64,000 nucleotides of DNA, from NCBI RefSeq assembly GCF_020707265.1, contig NZ_JAJFEQ010000003.1, forward strand, positions 124,001-188,000. Reading direction: 5' to 3'. The notes below the pieces were generated by a model. That model was not told the origin of the DNA, ran no database searches, and saw only the letters and a list, made by a program, of their open reading frames with translations. Source of the stretch: Massilia sp. IC2-477. Lineage in GTDB: Bacteria; Pseudomonadota; Gammaproteobacteria; Burkholderiales; Burkholderiaceae_D. Positions 27,657-36,478 of the stretch are shown in pieces; position 1 is the stretch's first letter; each line of letters opens with the position of its first letter. The translations under genes and the position numbers were made by a program.

Positions 27657-29870
27657 ATGCAGACTGCCATCGACAAGATCCGCGAACTGCGCGCGCTGCA
27701 CGAGGACGGGCTTTTGAGCCGGACCGAATTCGACCTGCGCAAGAACGCGATCCTGGACGCGGCCTATGTGCCGGCGCCGGAAGCGGCAGAAATGGATGAC
27801 GCGCCGGCGCCGCGCACGCGCCCCGGTACCGAGATCGGCCTGATGGCGGGCCAGGAACTGGGGCCGCAGAACCGTCGCTACCGCCTGGAGCGCCTGATCG
27901 CGCATGGCGGCATGGGTCAGGTGTGGCAGGCGACCGACCTGGCCACCCACGCGGAGCTGGGCCACAGCGCCCAGGTGGCCCTGAAGATCCTGCCGCCGCA
28001 GCTGACCCAATCCGCGCCGCAAGCCAAGCTCCTGATCCAGGAGGCCACGCGCGCACGCCGCCTGGCCCACGAAAACATCGTGCGGGTCTACGAATGGGCC
28101 CAGGACCCGGCCACCGCCAGCTATTTCATCATCATGGAATGCCTGGAAGGCGAGGACCTCGACAGCCTGCTGGGACGCGAAGGCAGACTCCCGTTCGAGC
28201 GGGTGCTGGCCCTGATCGAACCGGTGGCCGCGGCCCTCGACTACGCATGGGACAAGCACGGCCTGGTCCACCGCGATATCAAGCCGGGCAACGTGTTCGT
28301 GACCAAACGTGGCGAAGTCAAACTGCTCGACTTCGGCATCGCAGCGCGCGCCCGTGGCAGCGGCAGCACGTCACCGCTGGATGCACCGAGTACGTCGGGC
28401 ACCGCCGGCTACCGCGCGCCGGAAGCCGGCAGCCCGGACGGACAGCCGGCGCCGACGCTGGACGTGTACGCGGTCTCGATGATGATCTACCAGATGCTCG
28501 ACGGCGCGCTGCCGCCGGCGCTAAGGGCATCTCCGGCCAGCCTGAAGCCGCACCAGTGGGATGCCCTGCGCGCCGGCTGCGCGCAGGATCCGGCGGCGCG
28601 TCCGCCGACCGTGCGGGCACTATTGGAAAATTTGAAAAACGCCGTCGGCCCGTCGCCGGAAGAAATCGCGGCATGCGAGGCCGCCGAGCGCGCGGCACAG
28701 GAGCGCCGCGCGCGCGAACTGGCCGCCCAGCGCGAGGCCGAGGAACAGGCAAAGGCGGCGGCGCGTGCGCTGCTGGCACAGCAGCGCCGGGAACAGCAGC
28801 GGCGCGAGCGCGCGGCCCAGGAAGAAGCGCGGGCAGCGCGCAAGGAAGCGCTGCGCCAGCAACTGCTGGCCAAGCGCGACGAGGAGCTTGCCAAGGCGCG
28901 GCTGGCCGAGGAAGAAGCGCTGCGCAAGGCGGCCCAGGCCAAGGCCGCCGCGGCCTATCTGCTTGAGCAGAAGCGTGCACGCGAATTGCAGGCGGCGCGC
29001 ACGGCGAGCGAGCTGCAGCAGCTGATGCCGACGCCGGGCAGCCCGGTGGCCGACGGCGACGGCATGCTGAGCGACCCCTTCCTGATTGGTGCCGGCAGCG
29101 GGCCCTCGCTGGTCCTGATCCCGACCGGGCGCTTCCAGATGGGCTCCCACGAGCACGAGCGCAAGATCGCGATGGCGGCCGGCGCCCAGAAAAAATGGCT
29201 GGAGCGCGAGACCCCCCAGCGCTGGGTCGGCATCGAGCGTCCCTTCGCGATGGGGCGCTATCCCGTCACCGTCGGCGAGTGGCGTGTGTTCGTGCAGGCG
29301 ACAAGCTGGGAGCCGCAGGGCGAAGTGAACTGGCAGGAGCCGGGCTTCCCGCAGACCGATGCGCACCCGGTGGTGGGCGTGACCTGGCACGACGCCCAGC
29401 GCTACGTCGAGTGGCTGACCAAAGCCACCGGCAAGCGCTACCGCCTGCCGAGCGAAGCGGAGTGGGAATACGCCTGCCGCGCCGGCACCCGCACGGCGTT
29501 CAGCTTTGGCGACACTATCAGCCCCGAACAGGCCAACTACGACGGCAGCTTCACGTATAACGGCGGCCCGCGCGGCGCCTACCGCGGCGGCACCACGCCG
29601 AGCGGCATGTTCCCGCCCAACCCCTGGGGCCTGTACGACATGCACGGCAACGTGTGGGAGTGGGTGCAGGATGTCGTGCACGACAACTACGAAGGCGCGC
29701 CGCTGGACGGCAGCGCCTGGGAGACCGGCGGCGACGGCGCGCGCCGCATCCTGCGCGGTGGCTCCTGGCTCTACAACCCGCGCTACCTGCGCTCGGCGCT
29801 GCGCAACGGCTTTTCCAGCGTGCTGTCGAACGACATCGTCGGCTTCCGCGTCGTGCGCGAGCTGATCTAG
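27657..29870 (+). CDS. Ser/Thr protein kinase fused to SUMF1 (formylglycine-enzyme-like) domain
   Basis: 737 residues. Residues 3-35 (IDKIRELRALHEDGLLSRTE) form a SHOCT-like motif. The kinase domain follows: GGMGQVW, Lys110, HRD at 205-207, DFG at 225-227 and GTAGYRAPE in the activation loop, so all catalytic residues are present. Residues 340-450 are a charged coiled coil with no membrane helix. Residues 475-737 are a SUMF1/FGE-fold domain: PTGRFQMGS, RLPSEAEWEYACRAGT, GNVWEWVQD and RGGSWLYNPRYLRSA. The last segment lacks the Cys pair of true formylglycine enzymes, so a binding rather than oxidising role is likely. It ends cluster A. Confidence 0.92.
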   Translation: MQTAIDKIRELRALHEDGLLSRTEFDLRKNAILDAAYVPAPEAAEMDDAPAPRTRPGTEIGLMAGQELGPQNRRYRLERLIAHGGMGQVWQATDLATHAELGHSAQVALKILPPQLTQSAPQAKLLIQEATRARRLAHENIVRVYEWAQDPATASYFIIMECLEGEDLDSLLGREGRLPFERVLALIEPVAAALDYAWDKHGLVHRDIKPGNVFVTKRGEVKLLDFGIAARARGSGSTSPLDAPSTSGTAGYRAPEAGSPDGQPAPTLDVYAVSMMIYQMLDGALPPALRASPASLKPHQWDALRAGCAQDPAARPPTVRALLENLKNAVGPSPEEIAACEAAERAAQERRARELAAQREAEEQAKAAARALLAQQRREQQRRERAAQEEARAARKEALRQQLLAKRDEELAKARLAEEEALRKAAQAKAAAAYLLEQKRARELQAARTASELQQLMPTPGSPVADGDGMLSDPFLIGAGSGPSLVLIPTGRFQMGSHEHERKIAMAAGAQKKWLERETPQRWVGIERPFAMGRYPVTVGEWRVFVQATSWEPQGEVNWQEPGFPQTDAHPVVGVTWHDAQRYVEWLTKATGKRYRLPSEAEWEYACRAGTRTAFSFGDTISPEQANYDGSFTYNGGPRGAYRGGTTPSGMFPPNPWGLYDMHGNVWEWVQDVVHDNYEGAPLDGSAWETGGDGARRILRGGSWLYNPRYLRSALRNGFSSVLSNDIVGFRVVRELI

Positions 29871-29937
29871 GGCCGCTGCCATAGCCGGTGGCGGATGGTG
29901 TACAGTAAGCGAATCACTCAAGCACGGAGGAATCGCC

Positions 29938-30828
29938 ATGGCCATCGCCCACCTGTTCAAATCGCATGACAAGGACCTCGGCGGCGGCTTCACGGTCAGG
30001 CGCATCCTGCCGGCGGCCGCGCGCCAGTCGATCGGGCCCTTTCTGTTCTTCGATCACATGGGACCGGTGGAAGCCCAGCCCGGCGCCCGCCACGACGTCC
30101 GCCCGCATCCACACATCGGGCTGGCAACCGTCACTTACCTGTTCGAGGGCGCGATCATGCACCGCGACAGCCTCGGCACCGAGCAGCGCATCGAGCCGGG
30201 CGCCATCAACTGGATGACGGCCGGCAGCGGCATCGTCCATTCCGAGCGCACGCCCGACGACCTGCTCGACCGCGTGCGCCGCACCCACGGGCTGCAGTTG
30301 TGGGCCGCGCTGCCACGCGAGCACGAGGAAGCACCGGCCGCCTTTTCGCACACGCCGGCACAGGACATCCCCGAAGTCGAATTCGAAGGCGCTACCGTCC
30401 GCGTGCTGGTGGGCACGGCGTTTGGCCGCAGCTCGCCGGTGCCGACCTTCAGCACCACGCTCTACCTCGACGTGCAGCTGGCGCCGGGCGCCTCGATCGA
30501 CCTGGGCGGGCTGCCCGAGGAAAGCGCCGTGTATGCGCCGATCGGCGCCATCGAGGTCGACGGCGAGGCCATTCCTGCGAATACCATGGCGATGGTCGAG
30601 CCGGGCATGCCTGTGCGGGTGTCGTCCGTTGCTGGCGCGCGCTTCGTGCTGATTGGTGGTGAGCCACTGGACGGTCGGCGCTACATCTTCTGGAACTTCG
30701 TGTCCTCGAGCCGCGAGCGCATCGAGCAGGCGGCGCGGGACTGGGAAGCGGATGCCTTTGTGCCGGTGCCCGGCGATAGCGAACGCATCCCGCTGCCGGC
30801 CTGGCCAGCGGCGTGGCGGCATGACTAG
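29938..30828 (+). CDS. Pirin family bicupin (second copy)
   Basis: 296-residue bicupin. The N-terminal cupin shows RPHPHIGLATVTYLFEG (metal His residues) and SGIVHSERTP (His and Glu), giving an intact metal site. GGTFTV-like opening and IGGEPLDGRRYIFWNFVSS near the end are typical of the family. It has a GGAGG ribosome site. It is only moderately similar to the pirin at 5800 and is not in an oxidoreductase operon here. Possible roles are quercetinase or redox-sensing regulator; neither is shown. Confidence 0.9.
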   Translation: MAIAHLFKSHDKDLGGGFTVRRILPAAARQSIGPFLFFDHMGPVEAQPGARHDVRPHPHIGLATVTYLFEGAIMHRDSLGTEQRIEPGAINWMTAGSGIVHSERTPDDLLDRVRRTHGLQLWAALPREHEEAPAAFSHTPAQDIPEVEFEGATVRVLVGTAFGRSSPVPTFSTTLYLDVQLAPGASIDLGGLPEESAVYAPIGAIEVDGEAIPANTMAMVEPGMPVRVSSVAGARFVLIGGEPLDGRRYIFWNFVSSSRERIEQAARDWEADAFVPVPGDSERIPLPAWPAAWRHD

Positions 30829-31131
30829 TGTTAGAGATGAGGCTTTGAAACGCTGTGTGCTCGTAAAACCGTGCGCGCACACTGACCTTGAGTCAATGCG
30901 TCTAATGGCCAAAAGCGTCAACCCAAGGTTAAAGTTTTGCACACGCATGTCAGGTATAAGATGCACTTAGAGGAACGCCACACACAGACGCAATCTCTGG
31001 TCAGAAAAAGTAGAGAGCATTGTGTTATATAAGATTTTCACTTGCCACGAAATATATAGCGTCGCAACCCGAGCTATGGTGTGCGATCTCTGTGCGCGCA
31101 AACAGTTTAACGCCAATTTTAATTAAAAAAA
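30829..31131 (+). other. AT-rich gene-free leader of the reverse transcriptase, possible ncRNA
   Basis: 303 bases without a coding frame, marking the change from GC-rich core to AT-rich island. It holds a small inverted repeat GTGTGC (30855-30860) / GCACAC (30877-30882) and the 9-mer GTGCGCGCA twice (30871-30879 and 31092-31100). Several defence reverse transcriptases (retrons, DRT2, DRT9) use a structured RNA encoded just upstream, so this is where one would lie. I see no strong terminator or conserved retron msr/msd ends. Confidence 0.35.
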
Positions 31132-32616
31132 ATGACTTCAACCGTTGAATTCTACAAGACGGACTTTAATTCTACGCTTTATCCTTTGCGTACTAATCAG
31201 TTAATGATTGAAATGCATGCAAAAGAAATCTCCGACTACATTTATCAAGAGATTCTCGATGAAACTAAGGCGGGTGAGAGTTTTCTATCCCAACAGCGAG
31301 TTTACGCAACGAAGCCAGAAGGGCATCTAAGAAGAACTGTTAAATTGGATCCCGTTGCAGAATATTTTATATATGACTTAGTCTATCGCAATCGAGCCAT
31401 ATTTCGCGGCCCGGTCAGTAACACTCGCCAAAGTTTTGGTTACAGATTCAAAGATGGCATCCAAATTCCGGTCCATACTGCTTACAAAGAGTATAAGGAT
31501 GCGCTATCAAATGCCTCGAAAAAATTCAGATATAATATTCGGTTCGATATCGCGTCATATTTTAATAGTGTATATCACCACGATATTTGTCATTGGTTTT
31601 CTTCAAAAGATGCAGTTTCGCGCACTGATGGCGAAGCCATGGGAAAATTTTTTCGTGAAATTAATGCAGGGCGCAGTGTAGATTTTCTGCCTCACGGTAT
31701 ATATCCGTGCAAGATGATTGGCAATGAATACCTTAAATTCATTGACTTGACGGGAGTCTTGAAATCTCAAGAAATCATCCGTTTCATGGATGATTTTGTG
31801 CTATTCGACGATGATGAGCGAAAAATAAAGCACGATTTCCTTCGCATTCAACAGCTCCTTGGAAATTATGGATTAAACGTAAACCCAAGTAAGACTTTTT
31901 ATAATCACGACTTTGGAGATGTGCAGAAGGCTTTATCAGATATCAAAAAATCATTAAAAGAGATTGTGCATGAAGAGATAGAAGTGTACGGTGCCTCCGG
32001 TGTGGAAGTTGCTGCGATTGAGATGGAGGTGGAAAGGGAATTAAACGTTGAGCAGATCAATTCATTAATTTTGCTACTCAAGCAAGAGCGACTCGAAGAA
32101 TCGGACGCTGACCTTATTCTCGGATTCTTGAGATCTCACAGTGATTCAATACTGGAGTTTTTCCCGCTATTCCTCAATAGATTTCCCAACCTCGTTAAAC
32201 ATATTCATTCCATATGCGCTACAGTTGTTGATAAGGAGAAGCTTACACAAATTATTCTTGAATATGTAAAAGGTGACGCTCATTTTCTTGAGTATCAGTT
32301 GTTTTGGCTTGCAGTTATTGTTGAAGATTTCTTATTGGGACAGCGAGGTTATGGGGAAGTTCTGCTCCGCATCTACGAGTTGTCCGGGGACTACAAAATT
32401 GCGCGCGCTAAAGTTCTTGAAATTCCTGAGCAGGGCTTCGGCTTTAAGGAAATTCGTAACGAATATTTGAAAACCGGACAGTCTGATTGGCTCTCTTGGG
32501 CGTCAGCAGTCGGAACGCGGAGCTTAAAGGCAGGGGAGCGCAACTACGTCTTAGATTACTTTTCAAAAGCGTCAAAAATGAATTTTTTGATCGCTTCTTG
32601 TGTAAAGAAATTCTAA
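31132..32616 (+). CDS. Reverse transcriptase of the Abi/DRT defence type
   Basis: 494-residue protein with an RT palm and a long helical C-terminal region. Motif A is RFDIASYFNSVYHHD (Asp139), motif B LPHGIYPCKMIGNEYL (186-201, HG in place of the usual QG) and motif C RFMDDFVLF (Asp220, Asp221), so the three catalytic Asp are present. Residues 270-494 match no maturase or HNH domain, so it is not a group II intron protein. The layout resembles the unknown-group/DRT and Abi reverse transcriptases that block phage by making DNA or abortive products. I cannot assign the exact clade. There is no clear Shine-Dalgarno (AT-run before ATG), and codon use is unlike the neighbours. Confidence 0.8.
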   Translation: MTSTVEFYKTDFNSTLYPLRTNQLMIEMHAKEISDYIYQEILDETKAGESFLSQQRVYATKPEGHLRRTVKLDPVAEYFIYDLVYRNRAIFRGPVSNTRQSFGYRFKDGIQIPVHTAYKEYKDALSNASKKFRYNIRFDIASYFNSVYHHDICHWFSSKDAVSRTDGEAMGKFFREINAGRSVDFLPHGIYPCKMIGNEYLKFIDLTGVLKSQEIIRFMDDFVLFDDDERKIKHDFLRIQQLLGNYGLNVNPSKTFYNHDFGDVQKALSDIKKSLKEIVHEEIEVYGASGVEVAAIEMEVERELNVEQINSLILLLKQERLEESDADLILGFLRSHSDSILEFFPLFLNRFPNLVKHIHSICATVVDKEKLTQIILEYVKGDAHFLEYQLFWLAVIVEDFLLGQRGYGEVLLRIYELSGDYKIARAKVLEIPEQGFGFKEIRNEYLKTGQSDWLSWASAVGTRSLKAGERNYVLDYFSKASKMNFLIASCVKKF

Positions 32617-32750
32617 TTCTTTATGGTCTCAGCCGGTTTCTCGTTTTATTTTTCACGTAGGCAGTGCCGACTGCATGAAAGTAATATTAAATAGCGGTTG
32701 GTATCTCAAGAGCAGCGTCATTTGTTTAAATATTTAAAAACTAACGCGTG

Positions 32751-34181
32751 ATGAATAGACCAAAAGGGGCAAGTTCCTTTCTTGCCGGACAACAGTTCCA
32801 TGGCTGGGTATTGGAAGTACCGTTGGGCTCAGGAGGGAATGGTGTTGTCTGGAAGGCCGCCAGAGTAGGGGAGACATCGGTCGCGATAAAAATACTAAAG
32901 TCGATTACTGATGAAACATATGAGAGGTTCAAGGTCGAGACCAGTATATTAGAATCGCTTGGAACTACCCGGGGAATCATACCGCTTCTACAAAAATTCA
33001 TTCCCGCTGATAAGTCTGGGCCTGCGCCGTGGTTCGCGATGCCGATCGCACAACCGTTTGCGGAATATGTTCAAGGAAAAGTGTGGAAGGAAATTGTCGA
33101 CGATTTTATTAAACTAGCCGGCGTCATTGAAGATCTTCACGCAAGAAAAATTGCACACAGAGACATTAAGCCTGCAAATTTCCTGTTCTATGATGGACAA
33201 CTCTGTCTTTCTGACTTCGGATTAGTAAAGTATCCAAGCCGCACAAACATTACCCCGATGAAGCGCGATGTGGGCGCGAAATTCACAATGGCGCCTGAGA
33301 TGCGGAGGAACGCGTCCGAAGCTGATGGCCTACCTGCCGATGTGTATTCTTTTGCAAAGTCCTTATGGATTGCTCTCACTGGAGAGCAATTAGGATTCGA
33401 TGGACAGTATAATCCAGGGTCGACACTTGCCTTAACAAACTATCTTCCTGAGATTTACACCACCACGATCGATCGATTACTCGTGGAGTGCACTGAAACC
33501 GAACCAAACCTTCGGCCTAGTATTACGAGCGTGAAATTAAGGTTGCGTGAATGGCTTGAAATCTGCGAAGATTTTCATACGCGAAATTTAACCGAGTGGT
33601 CTGAACTAACCCACAAACTTTTTCCGATGGGTGCTCCAGCAAGAGCCTGTTGGACTGACATCGACTCCATTTGTGCGGTGCTCGATGAGATCTCGAAAGT
33701 AAAAGGCTTAAACCATATGTTCTACCCGACAGGCGGCGGCAACACCATTACTAGTGTGTCACGTGCTAAAGAGTCGGGATTAATCGCTCTCCACGTCGGT
33801 GAGAAGACTGCAGAGATACTCAAACCGGCAAAGCTAGCGTACGAGTCATTCGGGCGCGATACTAGTTGGAGCTATTTTCGATTGGAGGCTGCACCAATAC
33901 AGCCGACCGGATTATCCGGCTCGGTGGGGTATCATGGAATCAGTGAAGAACTTACAGAAATTTCACCTGGTCACTACGAATCTTATGCTTGTTGGCAGTA
34001 CGACGAGTTCAAAGGTAGAAAGTTGCCTGAGTCGGCAAGACCAGTAAGCCGATACCTCACTGGGGCTTTCGTTTTTTTTAGTACACGATCGATTTATAAC
34101 CAAATTCCCGACACGTATGACGCGCGACACAATCAGATGACAGAGGACGATTTTAGGACTTATATAGAGAAAAATGTATAG
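32751..34181 (+). CDS. Island Ser/Thr protein kinase with unknown C-terminal domain
   Basis: 476 residues. Kinase domain: LGSGGNGVVWKA glycine loop, Lys in VAIKIL (residue 47), HRDIKPAN (136-143), DFG (155-157) and a truncated-looking APEM motif, so it should be active. Residues 270-476 form a domain I do not recognise (WTDIDSICAVLDEIS, SWSYFRLEA). No membrane helix, so cytosolic. A GTG one codon upstream is an alternative start; the ribosome site is weak for both. It is AT-rich and unlike the two GC-rich kinases of clusters A and B. Position between a defence RT and a TIR protein suggests a signalling role in phage sensing; this is inference. Confidence 0.85.
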   Translation: MNRPKGASSFLAGQQFHGWVLEVPLGSGGNGVVWKAARVGETSVAIKILKSITDETYERFKVETSILESLGTTRGIIPLLQKFIPADKSGPAPWFAMPIAQPFAEYVQGKVWKEIVDDFIKLAGVIEDLHARKIAHRDIKPANFLFYDGQLCLSDFGLVKYPSRTNITPMKRDVGAKFTMAPEMRRNASEADGLPADVYSFAKSLWIALTGEQLGFDGQYNPGSTLALTNYLPEIYTTTIDRLLVECTETEPNLRPSITSVKLRLREWLEICEDFHTRNLTEWSELTHKLFPMGAPARACWTDIDSICAVLDEISKVKGLNHMFYPTGGGNTITSVSRAKESGLIALHVGEKTAEILKPAKLAYESFGRDTSWSYFRLEAAPIQPTGLSGSVGYHGISEELTEISPGHYESYACWQYDEFKGRKLPESARPVSRYLTGAFVFFSTRSIYNQIPDTYDARHNQMTEDDFRTYIEKNV

Positions 34182-34345
34182 TTTTATAAGGGTGCCCGCA
34201 ACGCCTATTTATGTCTCCAGGGTTAGAAGAGGGTGCGCGGAGTCGGCTTGAAGCCGGCGATCCGTCGGGTGCAGACGATAGAGCTTATTCGTTAAGCCTA
34301 AGTATTGATTGCTTCTTCTGTATGTGTAGCCAAAGTTGAGAAATC

Positions 34346-35707
34346 ATGAGCTCATCCCCCAAGATCCGCGTTTTCTATAGTTATTCTCACAAGGATGAAG
34401 TCTATCGTGAGCAACTAGAAGAGCATTTGGCAATTCTTCGACGTACCGGTCTGATACATGATTGGAGCGATCGAAAGATTGTCCCTGGACGTGACTGGAA
34501 AAATGATATTAACGAAAACTTGCTTGCAGCTGATCTAATTTTGCTGCTTGTTAGCAGCAGCTTCATTGCTTCTGACTATTGTATTGAACGAGAGCTTAGC
34601 ACTGCAATGTCTCTCCATGAGTCCGGAAAAACTCGGGTTGTCCCGATTTTTATAAGGCCGACTGTGTATAGTGGAGCGCCATTTTCAGGGCTGCAGGGTT
34701 TGCCCAGTGACGGTGTTTCAATTTCCGAATGGAGCAACGTTGATCTCGGTTGGCAAGACGTCGCTATCGGGCTGGTGAAGGTCTTAGAGGAAATTAGCGA
34801 GCAAAAACAGCGCGCTCGGAATCCGGAGCGAATGAAGACAATTAGAGCTGCAATGGTTGAAGAGGTAGAGAGAATTGATTCGCTCTACGAGAAGGATGAC
34901 TTACCTTTGGTAGGTGGTATACCCACTGGCTTGGCCGATCTAGATCGATTAATAAACGGCCTTGGGGCCGAAGACCTTATGGTTATAGCGTCGCGCCCGT
35001 CGATGGGGAAAACGAATTTGTCCCTGCAAATAGCTGCGGAAGTAGTATGCCAAGGCTTGCCCGCGGTAGTCTTCAGCTTGAAAGCAAAAGCTTCGGATAT
35101 CTCTAGCCGAATGTTAGCCGCACGGGCAAAGATTGAGTTTTGGCAGATTGATTCAGGTCGTCTCGGCGCGGAAGATTGGCCACGCCTGACTGCCGCGATC
35201 GGGGATTTAATCGACCGGCCATTGCTGATTGACGATAGTCCAACGCTTACTTTTGAAGAATTACGGTCGAGGTGTATCAATGAAAAGACTGCGTTCGGGA
35301 GACTGGCGCTAGTAGTTATCGATTCTCTCGACTATGTGGAATTTGATGGCGGCTTACTTAGTCGAGGCCGTTCGCTGAAGTCTCTAGCGCGTGAGCTTGG
35401 AACTACGATATTGGTGACGGTGAATGTCCCACGAGCGATTGAACTACGGCCCAACAAGCGCCCTCTACTCGGCGACCTGCAATCACCATCTGATTTAGCG
35501 GACGAAGCGGACCATGTAGGTTTTCTCTACATGGACTCCCGGTACAACCCAGATTCGCCCGACATCGGCACTGTCGAACTAATTGTTGCGAAAAACAAAC
35601 GTGGACCAGTTGGAGCTATAAGACTAACGCATATTGCTAAGTATGGCGCGTTCGGAAACTATACCGGTATAACACCCAAATATTTTGCGGATATGGACGA
35701 ACTCTAG
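34346..35707 (+). CDS. TIR domain fused to a DnaB-type helicase ATPase
   Basis: 453 residues in two parts. Residues 6-150 are a TIR_2-type domain: RVFYSYSHKDE opens it, LIHDWSDRKIVPGRDW follows, and SDYCIERELSTAM holds the likely catalytic Glu83, so NAD-cleaving activity is plausible. Residues 175-450 match the C-terminal RecA-like domain of replicative helicase DnaB: IPTGLADLDRLINGL, Walker A ASRPSMGKT (215-223), DDSPTLTFEELRSR, LALVVIDSLDYV, and RYNPDSPDIGTVELIVAKN with the final RGPVGAIRLTH. The DnaB N-terminal domain is absent and replaced by TIR. The usual SQLNR Gln of DnaB is Asn here (VTVNVPR). It may sense phage replication forks and deplete NAD. I know of no described system with this fusion. 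Confidence 0.88.
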   Translation: MSSSPKIRVFYSYSHKDEVYREQLEEHLAILRRTGLIHDWSDRKIVPGRDWKNDINENLLAADLILLLVSSSFIASDYCIERELSTAMSLHESGKTRVVPIFIRPTVYSGAPFSGLQGLPSDGVSISEWSNVDLGWQDVAIGLVKVLEEISEQKQRARNPERMKTIRAAMVEEVERIDSLYEKDDLPLVGGIPTGLADLDRLINGLGAEDLMVIASRPSMGKTNLSLQIAAEVVCQGLPAVVFSLKAKASDISSRMLAARAKIEFWQIDSGRLGAEDWPRLTAAIGDLIDRPLLIDDSPTLTFEELRSRCINEKTAFGRLALVVIDSLDYVEFDGGLLSRGRSLKSLARELGTTILVTVNVPRAIELRPNKRPLLGDLQSPSDLADEADHVGFLYMDSRYNPDSPDIGTVELIVAKNKRGPVGAIRLTHIAKYGAFGNYTGITPKYFADMDEL

Positions 35708-35854
35708 CTAGTAGCGATTACGCTCTTCAGCGTATATACCATCCTTCATCCCAATGTAGTGAGTCACATGCTTAGCTGCTCTGCCAGCGCCTTGCCTGCA
35801 GTAACGTTGAGCAACCCGCCGGTCAGCGATCATTCCTAGACGAGCAGTCCGCGT

Positions 35855-36478
35855 TCAAGCTATCGCCGTGAGTCGATAAGCGCACCGGCGCGCGCCCGCC
35901 AACTGATGTTCGACCCGCTCGACCTTCACATCCGGCCCCAGCACGCGCTGGAACACATCCAGCTCCGACCGGCAGAAATTCTGGCAGCTGCGCGCCGCCG
36001 CGCAGATCGGGCAGTGATTCTCGACCAGCATGACGCTGCCATCGTCACCGACCGTGGCCTCGGCCATGTAGCCTTCTGCGTCGCGCAGCACGGCCAGCGC
36101 GGCGGCGCGCTGGGGGAGCGGCGCTGCCGGATCGATCGCGGCGCGGTAAGTTGCCTCGCTGGCCGTTTCGCGCGCATCGATCAGGCGGTCGATGGCGGAC
36201 TCCCCGAACAGGGTGCGCACCTGCTGCAGCAGATCGACGGTCAGCGCCGCATGGCGGTCGGGGTAGCGCGCGTGACCCAGTTCCGTCAGCTGCCACAGGC
36301 GCACCGGGCGGCCGACCTTGCCCGGCTTGTCGACGTGGGTCACCAGGCCTTTTTCTTCGGCCGCTTCGAGCTGGCGGCGCACCGCCATCGAGGTCAGGTG
36401 CAGGACCTCGCTCAGCGTCTGGGCCGTCTGCGGTCCGCGGGTTTTCAGCAGCAGTAAAGTCTGTTCAGCGGTGTTCAT
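35855..36478 (-). CDS. Winged-helix regulator with Cys cluster (SufR-like)
   Basis: 207 residues from MNTAEQ. The N-terminal winged helix (TAQTLSEVLHLTSMAVRRQLEAAEEKGLV) resembles SufR and related ArsR/MarR-type regulators. The C-terminal HCPICAAARSCQNFCRSEL holds four Cys with the spacing of Fe-S-binding SufR-like proteins, followed by VERVEHQLAGARRCAYRL. It likely senses an Fe-S cluster or redox state. Its ATG overlaps the stop of the upstream MFS gene by four bases, so the regulator is translated with the transporter it probably controls. The island ends about 150 bases downstream. Confidence 0.85.
   Translation of the reverse strand: MNTAEQTLLLLKTRGPQTAQTLSEVLHLTSMAVRRQLEAAEEKGLVTHVDKPGKVGRPVRLWQLTELGHARYPDRHAALTVDLLQQVRTLFGESAIDRLIDARETASEATYRAAIDPAAPLPQRAAALAVLRDAEGYMAEATVGDDGSVMLVENHCPICAAARSCQNFCRSELDVFQRVLGPDVKVERVEHQLAGARRCAYRLTAIA

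Noticed and set aside
30829..35854. Attachment-site repeats flanking the island
   Set aside because: No convincing direct repeat, integrase or tRNA was found at the borders.
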